From Acidobacteriaceae bacterium (GTDB lineage: Bacteria; Acidobacteriota; Terriglobia; Bryobacterales; Bryobacteraceae), in contig JADCJL010000122.1 in the NCBI GenBank assembly GCA_020247055.1, positions 1-64,000 of the forward strand: a DNA stretch of 64,000 nt, in the 5' to 3' direction. A program made the position numbers and the translations under genes. The notes beneath the pieces were generated by a model, which had not been told where the DNA came from, made no database searches, and worked only from the letters and a program-made list of their open reading frames with translations. Shown piece by piece: positions 1 to 8,265 of this stretch. The first letter of the stretch is position 1; each line of letters opens with the position of its first letter.

Positions 1-466
1 GGCGGCGGGCTTCGTCGGGGTCGTCGGGGAGGCCGGCGAAGACGATGGAACGGCCATCGGGGGAGGGGGCGAAGAGGCTGATCTGGCCGCTCCAGCGGAG
101 GAGCGGGCGGGCTTCGCCGCCGTCGACGGGGATGCGGTAGAGGTTGACTTGGCCGGAGCGGGAGGAGAGGAAGTAGAGGTGGCGGGAGTCGGGGGAGAAG
201 GCGGGGGCGGTGGCGCTGTGGTCGCCGGTGGTGAGTTGGCGGCGGCGGGCGCCGTCGGCGGAGGCGAGCCAGAGGTGGGTGAGCTGTTCGCTGCGCTCCT
301 CTTCGATGACGTTGCGGGTTTCGGTGTAGGCGACGAGCGAGCCGTCCGGGGAGGGTACGACAGAGCCGACGCCGCGAACGGTGAGCGAGAGCTCCGGGGA
401 CCAGGCGGGCTGGGCGGAGAGCGGGAGAGCGAGGGCGGCGGCAAGGGCGAGGCGGCGGAGCGGCAT
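1..466 (-). CDS. S9-type (prolyl oligopeptidase family) peptidase, N-terminal part only
   Basis: The gene runs off the left edge; 155 residues are visible. It opens with a signal peptide (MPLRRLALAAALALPLSAQ) and continues into WD40-like beta-propeller blades typical of TolB/DPP-IV-type proteins. Each blade has a SPDG or SPDS turn (VVPSPDGSLVAYTE, FSPDSRHLYFLSS, APSPDGRSIVFAG). In the S9 family this propeller precedes a C-terminal alpha/beta-hydrolase with Ser-Asp-His, which would lie outside the window. A secreted dipeptidyl or acylaminoacyl peptidase is the best reading. A propeller-only TolB-like protein cannot be excluded without the rest. The ATG at 466 has a TAAACT hexamer 6 nt upstream. 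Confidence 0.7.
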   Translation of the reverse strand, partial: MPLRRLALAAALALPLSAQPAWSPELSLTVRGVGSVVPSPDGSLVAYTETRNVIEEERSEQLTHLWLASADGARRRQLTTGDHSATAPAFSPDSRHLYFLSSRSGQVNLYRIPVDGGEARPLLRWSGQISLFAPSPDGRSIVFAGLPDDPDEARR

Positions 467-472
467 GGGATC

Positions 473-478
473 AGTTTA
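473..478 (-). promoter_or_regulatory. Candidate -10 element (TAAACT), leaderless arrangement
   Basis: TAAACT read on the minus strand lies 6 nt from the ATG at 466, so transcription would begin at or next to the start codon. No Shine-Dalgarno sequence fits in between. Assigned from motif and spacing only. Confidence 0.35.
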
Positions 479-495
479 CGGCAGGCGGGGCTTGA

Positions 496-501
496 TATGA
501 T
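496..501 (+). promoter_or_regulatory. Candidate -10 element (TATGAT) for the SelA-like gene
   Basis: TTGATATGAT carries a -10-like TATGAT preceded by TG, as in an extended -10. It lies 29 nt before the ATG at 531. A GGGAGGA Shine-Dalgarno (about 521-527) follows, so this gene has a conventional leader, unlike its divergent neighbour. Confidence 0.35.
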
Positions 502-530
502 GGCGGCGAAATTGGTTCGCGGGAGGACGC

Positions 531-2210
531 ATGGAAGAGCAACCGGTGGTTCGGGAGGAGGAGCGGGAGGTGTCGCGGCGGGAGCTGTGGCAGTTTTCCA
601 CGGCCGTGGCGGTGCCGGCGCTGTTGAGCACGGCGCCGGCGGCCGAGGCGAAGGGGCCGCTGCGGCCGGGGCCGGAGATCTATCAGTCGATTGGGGTGGA
701 GCCGGTGATCAACTGCCGGGGGACGTTCACGATTATCGGGGCGTCGATTGAGCTGCCGGAGGTGCGCGCGGCGATGGATGCGGCGGCGCTGCATTACGTG
801 CAGTTGGACGAGCTGGCGGCGGCGGTGGGGCAGCGGCTGGCGGAGTTGACGGGGGCGGAGTGGGGGATGGTATCGGCCGGGTGCGCGGCGGGGTTGAAGC
901 ACGTGACGGCGGCGTGCGTGGCGGGCGGCAACCCGGAGAAGCTGCTGCGGATTCCGGATCTGCGGGGCCTGGACAAGACGGAAGTGGTGATTCCGCGCTC
1001 GTCGCGGACGGTGTACGACCATGCGATCCGGAACATTGGCGTGACGGTGATTACGGTGGAGACGATGGAGGAGTTGGAGCGGGCGCTGAGCGGGCGGACC
1101 GCGATGATTTATCTGACGGCGGGCGGGGCGACCGAGTCCGGGCCGATGTCGCTTGAGAACGTGGCGCGGGTGGCGCGGCCGCAGGGGATTCCGATTCTGG
1201 TGGACGCGGCGGCGGAGGTGTTGACGATTCCGAACGTGCATCTGCAGCGGGGCGCGACGGTGGTGGCCTACAGCGGGGGGAAGGCGATCTGCGGGCCGCA
1301 GTGCGCCGGTTTGTTGCTGGGGCGGAAGGACCTACTGCAATCGGCGTGGCAGGCGAGTTCGCCGCACCACGGGCCGGGCCGGGACAACAAAGTGGGCCGG
1401 GAGGAGACGATGGGGATGGTGGCGGCGGTGGAGGCGTGGGTGAAGCGCGACCACAAGGCGGAGTGGGCCAAATGGCTGAGCTATCTGGACACGATCTCGC
1501 GAAGCGTGACGCGGGTGGCCGGGGTGACGGCCGAGGTGCGGGAGCCGAAGGGGTTGTCGAACCGGAGTCCGGCGCTGCAGATTTCGTGGGATCCGGCGCA
1601 ACTGCACCTGACGGGCGAGGAGTTGGCCGAGACGGTGGCGCGGACGAAGCCGCGGATTGCGCTGGGCGCGGGCGGCCAGGGGATGGGTGGACTGGACCGG
1701 TCGCGGGACGCGGCGGCGCCGGGGGCGGGCGAGCGGACATCGATCACCGTGACGGCGTGGATGATGCAGCCGGGGGACGACCGCGTGGTGGCGGACCGGT
1801 TGTACGCGCTGCTCGCCGAGAAGCGAAGCCCGAAGGGGGCGGCGGCCCCGCCGGCGGCGCAGTTGACCGGGCGGTGGGACGTGACGGTGGAGTTTTTCAG
1901 CAGCCGGAGCGAGCACTCCTGGTGGCTCGAGCAGGAGGGGAACCGCCTGCAGGGTTCGCACAAAGGCGAGTTTTCGGTGCGGGACGCGTTTGGGACCATC
2001 GAAGGCGCCGAGGTGCGGCTGCAGAGCACGGAGCGGACGCCGGGCGACCAGATTCCGTTTACGTTTGCCGGGAAAGTGACCGGCGAGACGCTGGCGGGCA
2101 CCGTCTACATGGGCGAGTATCTGACGGCGAAGTTTACGGCGCGGCGGCATGGGTATCCGGCGCAACGGCCGTCGATTCAGATTCCCGGGGGGCCGCCGCT
2201 GGCGAATTAG
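531..2210 (+). CDS. Tat-signalled SelA-like PLP-dependent enzyme with C-terminal beta extension
   Basis: 559 aa. The N-terminus carries a twin-arginine motif (SRRELWQFS, about residues 15-23) and a hydrophobic stretch ending in AEA. Residues about 45-430 resemble the fold-type I PLP family that holds selenocysteine synthase SelA and D-glucosaminate-6-phosphate ammonia-lyase: GTFTIIGAS near 64, VDAAAE in the cofactor region, and YSGGKAICGPQCAG with the presumed Schiff-base lysine K251. Residues about 450-535 (from LTGRWDVTVEFF) form an extra beta-rich segment not normal for SelA. Tat export would fit a protein that must fold around PLP before secretion. SelA itself is unlikely because of the signal and the absence of tRNA-Sec genes nearby. 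The substrate cannot be predicted. A GGGAGGA ribosome-binding site precedes the ATG. Confidence 0.72.
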   Translation: MEEQPVVREEEREVSRRELWQFSTAVAVPALLSTAPAAEAKGPLRPGPEIYQSIGVEPVINCRGTFTIIGASIELPEVRAAMDAAALHYVQLDELAAAVGQRLAELTGAEWGMVSAGCAAGLKHVTAACVAGGNPEKLLRIPDLRGLDKTEVVIPRSSRTVYDHAIRNIGVTVITVETMEELERALSGRTAMIYLTAGGATESGPMSLENVARVARPQGIPILVDAAAEVLTIPNVHLQRGATVVAYSGGKAICGPQCAGLLLGRKDLLQSAWQASSPHHGPGRDNKVGREETMGMVAAVEAWVKRDHKAEWAKWLSYLDTISRSVTRVAGVTAEVREPKGLSNRSPALQISWDPAQLHLTGEELAETVARTKPRIALGAGGQGMGGLDRSRDAAAPGAGERTSITVTAWMMQPGDDRVVADRLYALLAEKRSPKGAAAPPAAQLTGRWDVTVEFFSSRSEHSWWLEQEGNRLQGSHKGEFSVRDAFGTIEGAEVRLQSTERTPGDQIPFTFAGKVTGETLAGTVYMGEYLTAKFTARRHGYPAQRPSIQIPGGPPLAN

Positions 2211-2219
2211 CCCGGGGGG

Positions 2220-3356
2220 TCAGCCGAGCAGTTCGTGATAGATTCGCTGGCAGTAACCGTCGGTCATGCCGGCGATGTAGGCGCAGATGACGCGGGGCGG
2301 GCCGCTATCTTCGGCCTGCTCGCGGTATGGTGCGGGTAGGCTTTCCGGATGGCGCTCGTAGTAGGCGAACAGTTCGGCGATCATGCGGACGGAACGGTGG
2401 CGCTCTTTGAGCAGCTCCTCCGAGTTGTACACCTTGCGATGGAGGAACCGCTTCAGTTCGCGGCCGGTGGCGGCGGCGGACTCCGTCAGGCAGACCAGAC
2501 GCCGCGGGTGCTCCCGCACCGCGTCTACTGACGTCACGCCCGCGGTCTCGATGGCGGCGGCGGTGCCGTCGAGCAGGCCCGAAACCAGCAGGTTGATCAC
2601 CTGGCGGAGGGCTTCGAGGAACTGTACCCGCTCCTCGGCGCCGGGAAACTGCATTTCGACGGATTCCCAGATGCCGGCAAACGCCGGAACGGCGGCGAGC
2701 ACCTCGTCGATCCGGAAGAGGCCGGCGGAGTAGGCATCGTCGAGGTCTGCCGTGTTGTAGGCGACCTCGTCGGCGAGGTCGATGATCTGCGCCTCGAGCG
2801 GAGGCCGCAGATGCGGCAGATAGCCGTCGAGTTCGGCCGACTCGCCAGGGGTGAGGTCGCGCGAGTGTTTGACGATGCCTTCCCGGACCTCGAAGGTCAG
2901 GTTCAGACCGGGGAAACGGGCGTAGCGCGCTTCAAAGCTTTCGACAATGCGCAGACCGTGGAGGTTATGGTCGAAGGTTTCGCCGAACCGCTCCATCTGG
3001 CGCCGGAGCTCGTCTTCGCCGGCATGGGCGAAGGGCGGGTGGCCGATGTCGTGGACGAGGGCGAGAGTTTCGGTAAGGTCCTCGTCGAGACCGAGCGTAG
3101 CCGCGACGGTACGGGCGATCTGCGCCACCTCCATCGTGTGGGTGAGGCGGTTGCGGAAGTGATCGGAGACGCCGGCGGGAAAGACCTGCGTCTTGTTTTC
3201 GAGGCGACGGAAAGCCCGGGCGTGGATCACGCGGTCGCGATCGCGCTGGAATTCTGTGCGGTAGGGATGGGCCAACTCCGGGTAACGACGCCCCCGGCTC
3301 AGCTCGGGACGGAAGCGGAGCGAAGCGAACGGTTTTTCGGGGTTGGCAAGGGACAC
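2220..3356 (-). CDS. dgt: dGTPase-like HD-domain triphosphohydrolase
   Basis: 378 aa. Family members cleave dNTPs to deoxynucleoside plus triphosphate. The N-terminal signature (RDRVIHARAFRRLENKTQVF) is followed by the HD metal ligands: H73 in RLTHTMEVA, H102-D103 in LVHDIGHPPFAHAGE, then FDHN near residue 130. The length fits the shorter deoxyguanosinetriphosphate triphosphohydrolase-like subfamily. The start is GTG at 3356; its G is shared with the TAG stop of the upstream TPR gene, so the two are probably translationally coupled. The substrate base may not be guanine, because short homologues often prefer other dNTPs. Confidence 0.9.
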   Translation of the reverse strand: MSLANPEKPFASLRFRPELSRGRRYPELAHPYRTEFQRDRDRVIHARAFRRLENKTQVFPAGVSDHFRNRLTHTMEVAQIARTVAATLGLDEDLTETLALVHDIGHPPFAHAGEDELRRQMERFGETFDHNLHGLRIVESFEARYARFPGLNLTFEVREGIVKHSRDLTPGESAELDGYLPHLRPPLEAQIIDLADEVAYNTADLDDAYSAGLFRIDEVLAAVPAFAGIWESVEMQFPGAEERVQFLEALRQVINLLVSGLLDGTAAAIETAGVTSVDAVREHPRRLVCLTESAAATGRELKRFLHRKVYNSEELLKERHRSVRMIAELFAYYERHPESLPAPYREQAEDSGPPRVICAYIAGMTDGYCQRIYHELLG

Positions 3357-4084
3357 TACTTCAGTTTGGCTTCGCCGTAGGCGGTAACGGCCCAGCGGGA
3401 GACGGTGCTGCGTTCGGAACTGCGCAGCGGTTCCAGCAGTTTTTTCGCTTCATCCGGCTTGGAGGGAGCAATCAGCTTGGCCAGTTCGATTTCGGCCTGC
3501 TCCTTTGAAACGAACAGAGTGGGGGAGGCCACCAGCGAACGAAGCAGCTTTTCCGCTTCATCCCGTTTGTTTTGCCGGGCGTACATCATGGCCAGGGAGT
3601 ACTTGGCCAGTGAGGCGTAATCCTTCTCGCCGGAATCGGCCGCCGCTTTGAAGTTCGTTTCGGCTTCGGTGTACTTGCCCTGATCGGCGTAGATCACACC
3701 CTGGTAGTACTTGGCAATGGCGCCGACTTCGCTCGACCCGTGTTTGGCGGCCAGCGCGCTGAACGACTTGAGAGCAGCCGCTTCTTTCTCGGCCTGGGTG
3801 GGAAAGGTCTTGAGGTAGGGGTTCGAACCGGGGCCGACCGCGGCATCCTGGATCAGAATGGCCTCCCGCAGATCCGCCTGCCGGGCTTCGGCCTGTTTCC
3901 CCAGGTAGAACCACACGCCAAAGCCGACAACCAGCAAGCCGGCAGCAATGCTGCCGTACAGCGTGACCTGCTTTTTGTGTCCGACGGCGTACTCGACGGA
4001 GTGGGTGACCTCTTCGACGAAGCGATCATGCTTCAATTGTTCGCGTTCTACTTTATCCACAACAATATTCTTCCAATCTCTCAT
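3356..4084 (-). CDS. Membrane-anchored tetratricopeptide protein (YfgM-like)
   Basis: 242 aa. A cytoplasmic N-terminus (about 1-38) is followed by one transmembrane helix (about 40-62, VTLYGSIAAGLLVVGFGVW) and a periplasmic domain with TPR-like helices: SEVGAIAKYYQGVIYADQGK, YASLAKYSLAMMYARQNK, and a further pair to the end. This matches the ancillary SecYEG/chaperone TPR protein YfgM in layout. A longer reading exists upstream, but ATG at 4084 starts the recognisable protein. It is probably co-transcribed with dgt, whose start overlaps its stop. Confidence 0.72.
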   Translation of the reverse strand: MRDWKNIVVDKVEREQLKHDRFVEEVTHSVEYAVGHKKQVTLYGSIAAGLLVVGFGVWFYLGKQAEARQADLREAILIQDAAVGPGSNPYLKTFPTQAEKEAAALKSFSALAAKHGSSEVGAIAKYYQGVIYADQGKYTEAETNFKAAADSGEKDYASLAKYSLAMMYARQNKRDEAEKLLRSLVASPTLFVSKEQAEIELAKLIAPSKPDEAKKLLEPLRSSERSTVSRWAVTAYGEAKLK

Positions 4085-4127
4085 GGTAGCATTTGTCGGT
4101 CCGCGTTGCGGCGAGAGGCCGGAGCAC

Positions 4128-5171
4128 TCAAAGAGCGCCTGGCTTGGGCGGAAGGGCACGGGCGGCCATCCTCGCCGCCCGCAATCGGCGCCAGGAGAGC
4201 GCCAGTCCGGTGTAGACGAGCACCGCGCCGGCGGCCGAGGCCAAGCCTGCGATGGCCTGCCCGGCCAGACCCGCTGCCTCCCCGGTGTGCACCGTGCGGA
4301 CCCAGAGACGGAGCCGCCGGGCCAGCGGCAGCGTTTCAAACCGCGCCGATCGGACCAGCGTCTGATTCTGCACCGTCCAGGTACTCTTGCGATCGACGCG
4401 GCCCCAGGAACCCTCTTCCACGGCGAAGGTCCCGGCGCCGGGGCGGAAGGTGATGACCTGCCAGTGCGGGGCTTCGATGCGGTTGAGGAACGGCTCGTAA
4501 GGACCGGGGCCGGGGGGCGCCGGCTTACTCTCCACCGGCGCGGCCTCCCCGGTGAGCCGGAACAGCAGCGGCGTGGCCCACGCATAGGAGAAGAAGACGG
4601 CCGTCCCGGCCATCAGCAGCAGCGGAACGGCGCACCAGATGCCGAGCACGTGGTGCCAGTTGTAGTCGCGGGCCTTGGGCGAGAGGCCGCGGCGGAACCA
4701 GCCGATGGGCCGCTGCAGCCACATGGGGACGCCGGTCAGCAGAAGGAACAGAAAGGCGAGGTTGGCGGCGCCGGTAATGGCCTTGCTGGTGGGGGTATTC
4801 TCGCCCAGCCAGCGGTGCCACAGCAGGAGCTGCCGGAAGAAGGCCCGGGCGCCGGCCGACGGTTCGCCGCGCAGACGACCGGTGTAGGGATCGACATAGA
4901 CAAGCCGGTTGCCGGGCAGCGTCAGTTGGACCGCGGCGGCCGGGTCGCGCGACAGGCTGAGGGCCACGGTGCCGGGAAAGGCGGCCAGGAGATCGTCAAT
5001 CGGCAAACGAGTTGCGCCAGTGGGGACCGGTACGGTATTGACCGCCCGATCGGCCCAGGCCAGCAGCTGCTTTTCGTAGGCGAGTAGAGTACCCGTGATG
5101 CACAGGATCAGGATGACAGAACCGGCGAGGACACCGGCCAGCAGATGGGGCCAGAAGAAGAAGCGACGCAT
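4128..5171 (-). CDS. PepSY-associated transmembrane protein
   Basis: 347 aa. It resembles PepSY_TM proteins (the PiuB/FpvG group), often linked to iron-siderophore handling or membrane reductases. The first helix follows a basic start (MRRFFFWPHLLAGVLAGS). A periplasmic PepSY-like loop contains YVDPYTGRLRGE. Two helices follow around LLLWHRWLG and AANLAFLFLLLTGVPMW, then NWHHVLGIWCAVPLLLMAG, and a final helix near the C-terminus. Histidines inside helices could be haem ligands. ATG 5171 is preferred over the longer reading because it places the first helix normally. It lies 43 nt ahead of the TPR gene on the same strand. Confidence 0.75.
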   Translation of the reverse strand: MRRFFFWPHLLAGVLAGSVILILCITGTLLAYEKQLLAWADRAVNTVPVPTGATRLPIDDLLAAFPGTVALSLSRDPAAAVQLTLPGNRLVYVDPYTGRLRGEPSAGARAFFRQLLLWHRWLGENTPTSKAITGAANLAFLFLLLTGVPMWLQRPIGWFRRGLSPKARDYNWHHVLGIWCAVPLLLMAGTAVFFSYAWATPLLFRLTGEAAPVESKPAPPGPGPYEPFLNRIEAPHWQVITFRPGAGTFAVEEGSWGRVDRKSTWTVQNQTLVRSARFETLPLARRLRLWVRTVHTGEAAGLAGQAIAGLASAAGAVLVYTGLALSWRRLRAARMAARALPPKPGAL

Positions 5172-5241
5172 GACCAGATGCAAGCTATTTGCAGTATTAG
5201 GAATCGTAACACACTGCCCTACAATGGGTTTGGTTCCTCTC

Positions 5242-6519
5242 ATGGCAACTCCGACGATTCGCGATATCCAGGTGATTGAGACAGCCCCGGTGGGGCTGCG
5301 GCTGACGGTGGTGAAGGTGGTGACGGACCAGGCCGGCCTGTACGGCTACGGCTGCGGGACCTTCACGCAGCGGGCCGAGCTGGTGCGTCCGGCCGTGACG
5401 CGGTACCTGCGCCCGTTGCTGCTCGGCAAGGCGGTGGACCGCGTGGGGGACATCTGGCACGCCGGGATGCAGAGTTCGTACTGGCGGAACGATCCGGTTT
5501 TGAATAACGCGCTGAGCGGGGTGGATCTGGCCCTGTGGGACATCAAAGGGCGGATGGCGGGCCTGCCGGTGTATCAGTTGCTGGGGGGTAAATGCCGCGA
5601 GGCGGCGGCGTGCTATGTGCATGCGGGCGGTGATGAGGTTGCGGCGGTACTGGCGAGCGCCGAGAAGCTGCGGGCGGAAGGGTTTCAGTACATCCGGGTA
5701 CAGGTGGGGGTGCCGAACCAGGCCGCCTACAGCTCCGGAGGCGGGCGCACCTACGGGGGCGGACGGGCGCCCGCGGCGCTGGGCCGGGCGGCGACCGGGG
5801 CGCTGCACGACGGGCCGATGTTTGAGCCCGCCGAGTACGCGCGGCGGAGTTTGCGGATGTTCGCCGCCTGCCGGGAGCGGTTTGGCGACGCGATCGAACT
5901 GCTGCACGACGCTCATGAGCGGCTGCCACCGGCGCTCGGTTTGCAGTTTGCCAAAGACGTGGAACAGTTCCGGCTATTTTTTCTCGAGGATGTCTTCGCG
6001 CCGGAGGAGCTTGGCTATTTCCGGCTGGCGCGCAAGCTGACCTCGACGCCGCTGGCGATGGGCGAGCTGTTCAACAACCCGGCCGAGTGGGGCGATCTGG
6101 TGCGGGAGCGGCTGATCGATTACCTGCGAATTCATCTGTCACAGGTGGGCGGTCTGACGCCGGCCTGGAAGCTGGCGGCGTTGACGGAGATGTTCGGGGT
6201 GAAGACGGCGTGGCACGGGCCGGGCGATGTCTCGCCCATCGGCCACGCGGCGAATCTGGCGCTCGATCTGGCCTGCCCGAACTTCGGGATCCGCGAGTTT
6301 GTGGCCTTTAGCGAGCCGGTGGCGGAGGTGTTTCCGGGGGCGCCGGTCTCGAAGGGCGGCTATCTGTACGCGACCGAGGCGCCGGGCTGGGGCATTGAGG
6401 TGGACGAGAAGGCGGCGGCGAAATACCCGTTTGGATCCGGCGAAAGCGGCGAACGGCAGCGGCTGCACGGCGGCTGGGGCGAGGTGCGGCGGCGGGACGG
6501 GACGATCGTGAAACAGTGA
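5242..6519 (+). CDS. Enolase-superfamily sugar-acid dehydratase (mannonate dehydratase-like, RspA/ManD group)
   Basis: 425 aa. It shows the mandelate racemase/muconate-lactonizing N-terminal capping domain (TIRDIQVIETAPVGLRLTVV, SGVDLALWDIKGRMAGLPVY) and a TIM barrel with metal-binding acids in LLHDAHERL, FLEDVFAPEE and MGELFNN. The ManD-like feature WHGPGDVSPIGHAANL follows. A glycine-rich loop (AYSSGGGRTYGGGRAP) matches the long mobile loop of the ManD/D-gluconate dehydratase group. The likely reaction is dehydration of an aldonic acid to a 2-keto-3-deoxy acid; the exact substrate is not readable. ATG 5242 is chosen over ATG 5224 because family homology begins immediately. No kdgK or kdgA neighbour is seen. 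Confidence 0.82.
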   Translation: MATPTIRDIQVIETAPVGLRLTVVKVVTDQAGLYGYGCGTFTQRAELVRPAVTRYLRPLLLGKAVDRVGDIWHAGMQSSYWRNDPVLNNALSGVDLALWDIKGRMAGLPVYQLLGGKCREAAACYVHAGGDEVAAVLASAEKLRAEGFQYIRVQVGVPNQAAYSSGGGRTYGGGRAPAALGRAATGALHDGPMFEPAEYARRSLRMFAACRERFGDAIELLHDAHERLPPALGLQFAKDVEQFRLFFLEDVFAPEELGYFRLARKLTSTPLAMGELFNNPAEWGDLVRERLIDYLRIHLSQVGGLTPAWKLAALTEMFGVKTAWHGPGDVSPIGHAANLALDLACPNFGIREFVAFSEPVAEVFPGAPVSKGGYLYATEAPGWGIEVDEKAAAKYPFGSGESGERQRLHGGWGEVRRRDGTIVKQ

Positions 6520-6539
6520 GGCCCCGCCGCCCACCCCCG

Positions 6540-7082
6540 CTAGCGCTTGGCCTTCACATCGGGATGGACGGTGGGGATGAAGCCGTCCCGGTTTGGCATT
6601 TTGACCTGGGGAAGCGATTTTTCATCGAGCTCCTGGCTGGCCGGCACGATGTTGTTCAGGTGCAGCACGAAGGCGGTGATGGCGTAGACCTCGTCGGGCT
6701 TGAGGGTGCCGGGGTTGTTGTAGGGCATGGAGCGGGAGATGGTGTCCCAGACGGTGGTGGCGTAAGGCCAGTAGCTGCCGACGGTCTTCTTGGCCGCTTT
6801 GGTGGCCAGCGTCCCCGTGCCGCCGACGAGCGCCGGCCACTGTTTATCGCGGCCTTCGCCGGCTTCGTTGTGGCACTCGGCGCAGTGGGTTTTGTACAGG
6901 CCGCGGCCCGTCTCAACGTTGCCCTTGCCGGCGGGCAGGCCGCGGCCATCGGCCATCACGGTCTTATCGGCGGCCTTGACGCGGTCGGCGGCGGCGGGCT
7001 TGCCCACCCCGGGGTATTTCGTCTGCGCAAACGCCGTGGCGGCGCAGAGCAGCAGCGCAATTTTTAACACGGGCCTAAACAT
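6540..7082 (-). CDS. Monohaem periplasmic cytochrome c, SoxD/SorB-like partner of the sulfite dehydrogenase
   Basis: 180 aa. A signal peptide (MFRPVLKIALLLCAATAFAQ) is followed by one class I cytochrome c domain: haem motif CAECH at 67-71 and probable axial Met119 in SRSMPYNNPG. A C-terminal tail (LPQVKMPNRDGFIPTVHPD) follows. Canonical SoxD carries two haems and is longer; one haem makes this closer to SorB or a truncated SoxD. The start ATG overlaps the stop of the soxC-like gene by 8 nt, so the pair should be co-translated. Its role would be accepting electrons from the molybdenum subunit. It is the last gene of the long minus-strand operon. Confidence 0.8.
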   Translation of the reverse strand: MFRPVLKIALLLCAATAFAQTKYPGVGKPAAADRVKAADKTVMADGRGLPAGKGNVETGRGLYKTHCAECHNEAGEGRDKQWPALVGGTGTLATKAAKKTVGSYWPYATTVWDTISRSMPYNNPGTLKPDEVYAITAFVLHLNNIVPASQELDEKSLPQVKMPNRDGFIPTVHPDVKAKR

Positions 7083-8256
7083 TGGTGACACTCCCGTCGG
7101 CCTTCACGACCCACGGCTTGACGCCGTGGTAGTGGTATTGGCTGTTCATGCCCCGCGCCTCGACAATCTCGTCGCGGGTGGGCTGCAGGTAGCCGGTCTC
7201 GTCGGTGGCGCGCGATTGGATCACCGCGTCTTTGCCATCCCAGACCCACGGGGCGCGGAAGCGGACGAGGCTGCGCGAGAGCACGGGCTCTTCGAGAGCG
7301 GCGTCGATCCAGGTTTTGCCGCCATCGGTGGAGACCTCAACGCGCTTGATCTTGCCGTTGCCGGTCCAGGCGATGCCGCTGATTTCGACAAACCCGGCGC
7401 CTCCGGCGATCTTCTGCCCGCCGGAGGGGCGGGTGATCACCGAGTTGGTATCCATGACGAAGGAGAACTGGCGGGCCTTGCCGTTGGGCAGCAGGTCGGT
7501 GTAGTGGGCCGTCTCCTGGTTCGACTGCGCGGGCTCTTCGGTGACGTGGAGGCGGTCGAGCCACTTGACGCTCGAGTTGCCTTCAAAGCCGGGCAGCAGC
7601 AGGCGCAGGGGATAACCCTGCCCGGGCCGCAGCGCTTCGCCGTTCTGGCCGTAGACAACCAGGGCGTCTTCCATGCACTTGGCCATGGGGATGCTGCGGG
7701 CCATGCGGCAGGCGTCGGCGCCTTCGGCGATCACCCACTTGGCTTCCGGCTTGACGCCCGCCTGTTCGAGGAGGAATTTGAGCGGCACGCCGGTCCACTC
7801 GGAGCAGCTCAGCAGGCCGTGGCTCTTTTCGACCGTTGCGCCGGCGACGCCGCGGAGTTCGCCGCCGCCATTGCCGGAGCACTCGATGAAGTGGGTGCGC
7901 GTGACGGCAGGCAGGCGTTTGAGGTCATCGAGCGTGAACTCCATGGGCTGCGCGACGAGGCCGTGGACGAGCAGCGTATGCTTGGCCGGGTCGATCTTCG
8001 GGATACCCGCGTGGTGCCGTTCAAAGTGGAGGGCCGAGGGGGTGATGACGCCGTGCAGCTCCTGCAAGGGCGTGGTGCTCGACCCGACGCCGATGCTGCC
8101 GGTGCGCTCGGTGGCGGTGCGCAGGATGTTCGTCTCGGCGGCGGCGCGTTCGCCGTAGGGGGCCATGCTCTGCTCCACTACGCTCGGGGCCTTCGACGAC
8201 TTCGTGCAAGCCGTCAGTACCGCTGCCAAACCCAAAAATGATCGCCGGTCTGCCAT
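7075..8256 (-). CDS. soxC: SoxC/SorA-type molybdenum sulfite (sulfane) dehydrogenase catalytic subunit
   Basis: 393 aa. The N-terminus (RRSFLGLAAVLTAC) is Tat-like and has a lipobox-like LTAC with Cys17. The Mo-cofactor domain contains HFIECSGNGGG, with Cys126 as the expected Mo ligand, and CSEWTGVPLKFLL. The dimerisation domain follows (VEVSTDGGKTW, MNSQYHYHGVKPW), as in SoxC. The family oxidises sulfite or sulfane sulfur and passes electrons to a cytochrome c. SoxXAYZB are absent from the window, so the complete thiosulfate pathway is not shown; direct sulfite oxidation is the simpler reading. It starts 9 nt after the sulfatase stop and overlaps the cytochrome gene. Confidence 0.85.
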   Translation of the reverse strand: MADRRSFLGLAAVLTACTKSSKAPSVVEQSMAPYGERAAAETNILRTATERTGSIGVGSSTTPLQELHGVITPSALHFERHHAGIPKIDPAKHTLLVHGLVAQPMEFTLDDLKRLPAVTRTHFIECSGNGGGELRGVAGATVEKSHGLLSCSEWTGVPLKFLLEQAGVKPEAKWVIAEGADACRMARSIPMAKCMEDALVVYGQNGEALRPGQGYPLRLLLPGFEGNSSVKWLDRLHVTEEPAQSNQETAHYTDLLPNGKARQFSFVMDTNSVITRPSGGQKIAGGAGFVEISGIAWTGNGKIKRVEVSTDGGKTWIDAALEEPVLSRSLVRFRAPWVWDGKDAVIQSRATDETGYLQPTRDEIVEARGMNSQYHYHGVKPWVVKADGSVTNV

Positions 8257-8265
8257 GTGTTTCTC

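Noticed and set aside
3817-3832. GGTTCGAACC resembling a tRNA T-arm
   Set aside because: It lies inside the coding frame of the TPR protein, and no matching acceptor, D or anticodon arms flank it.
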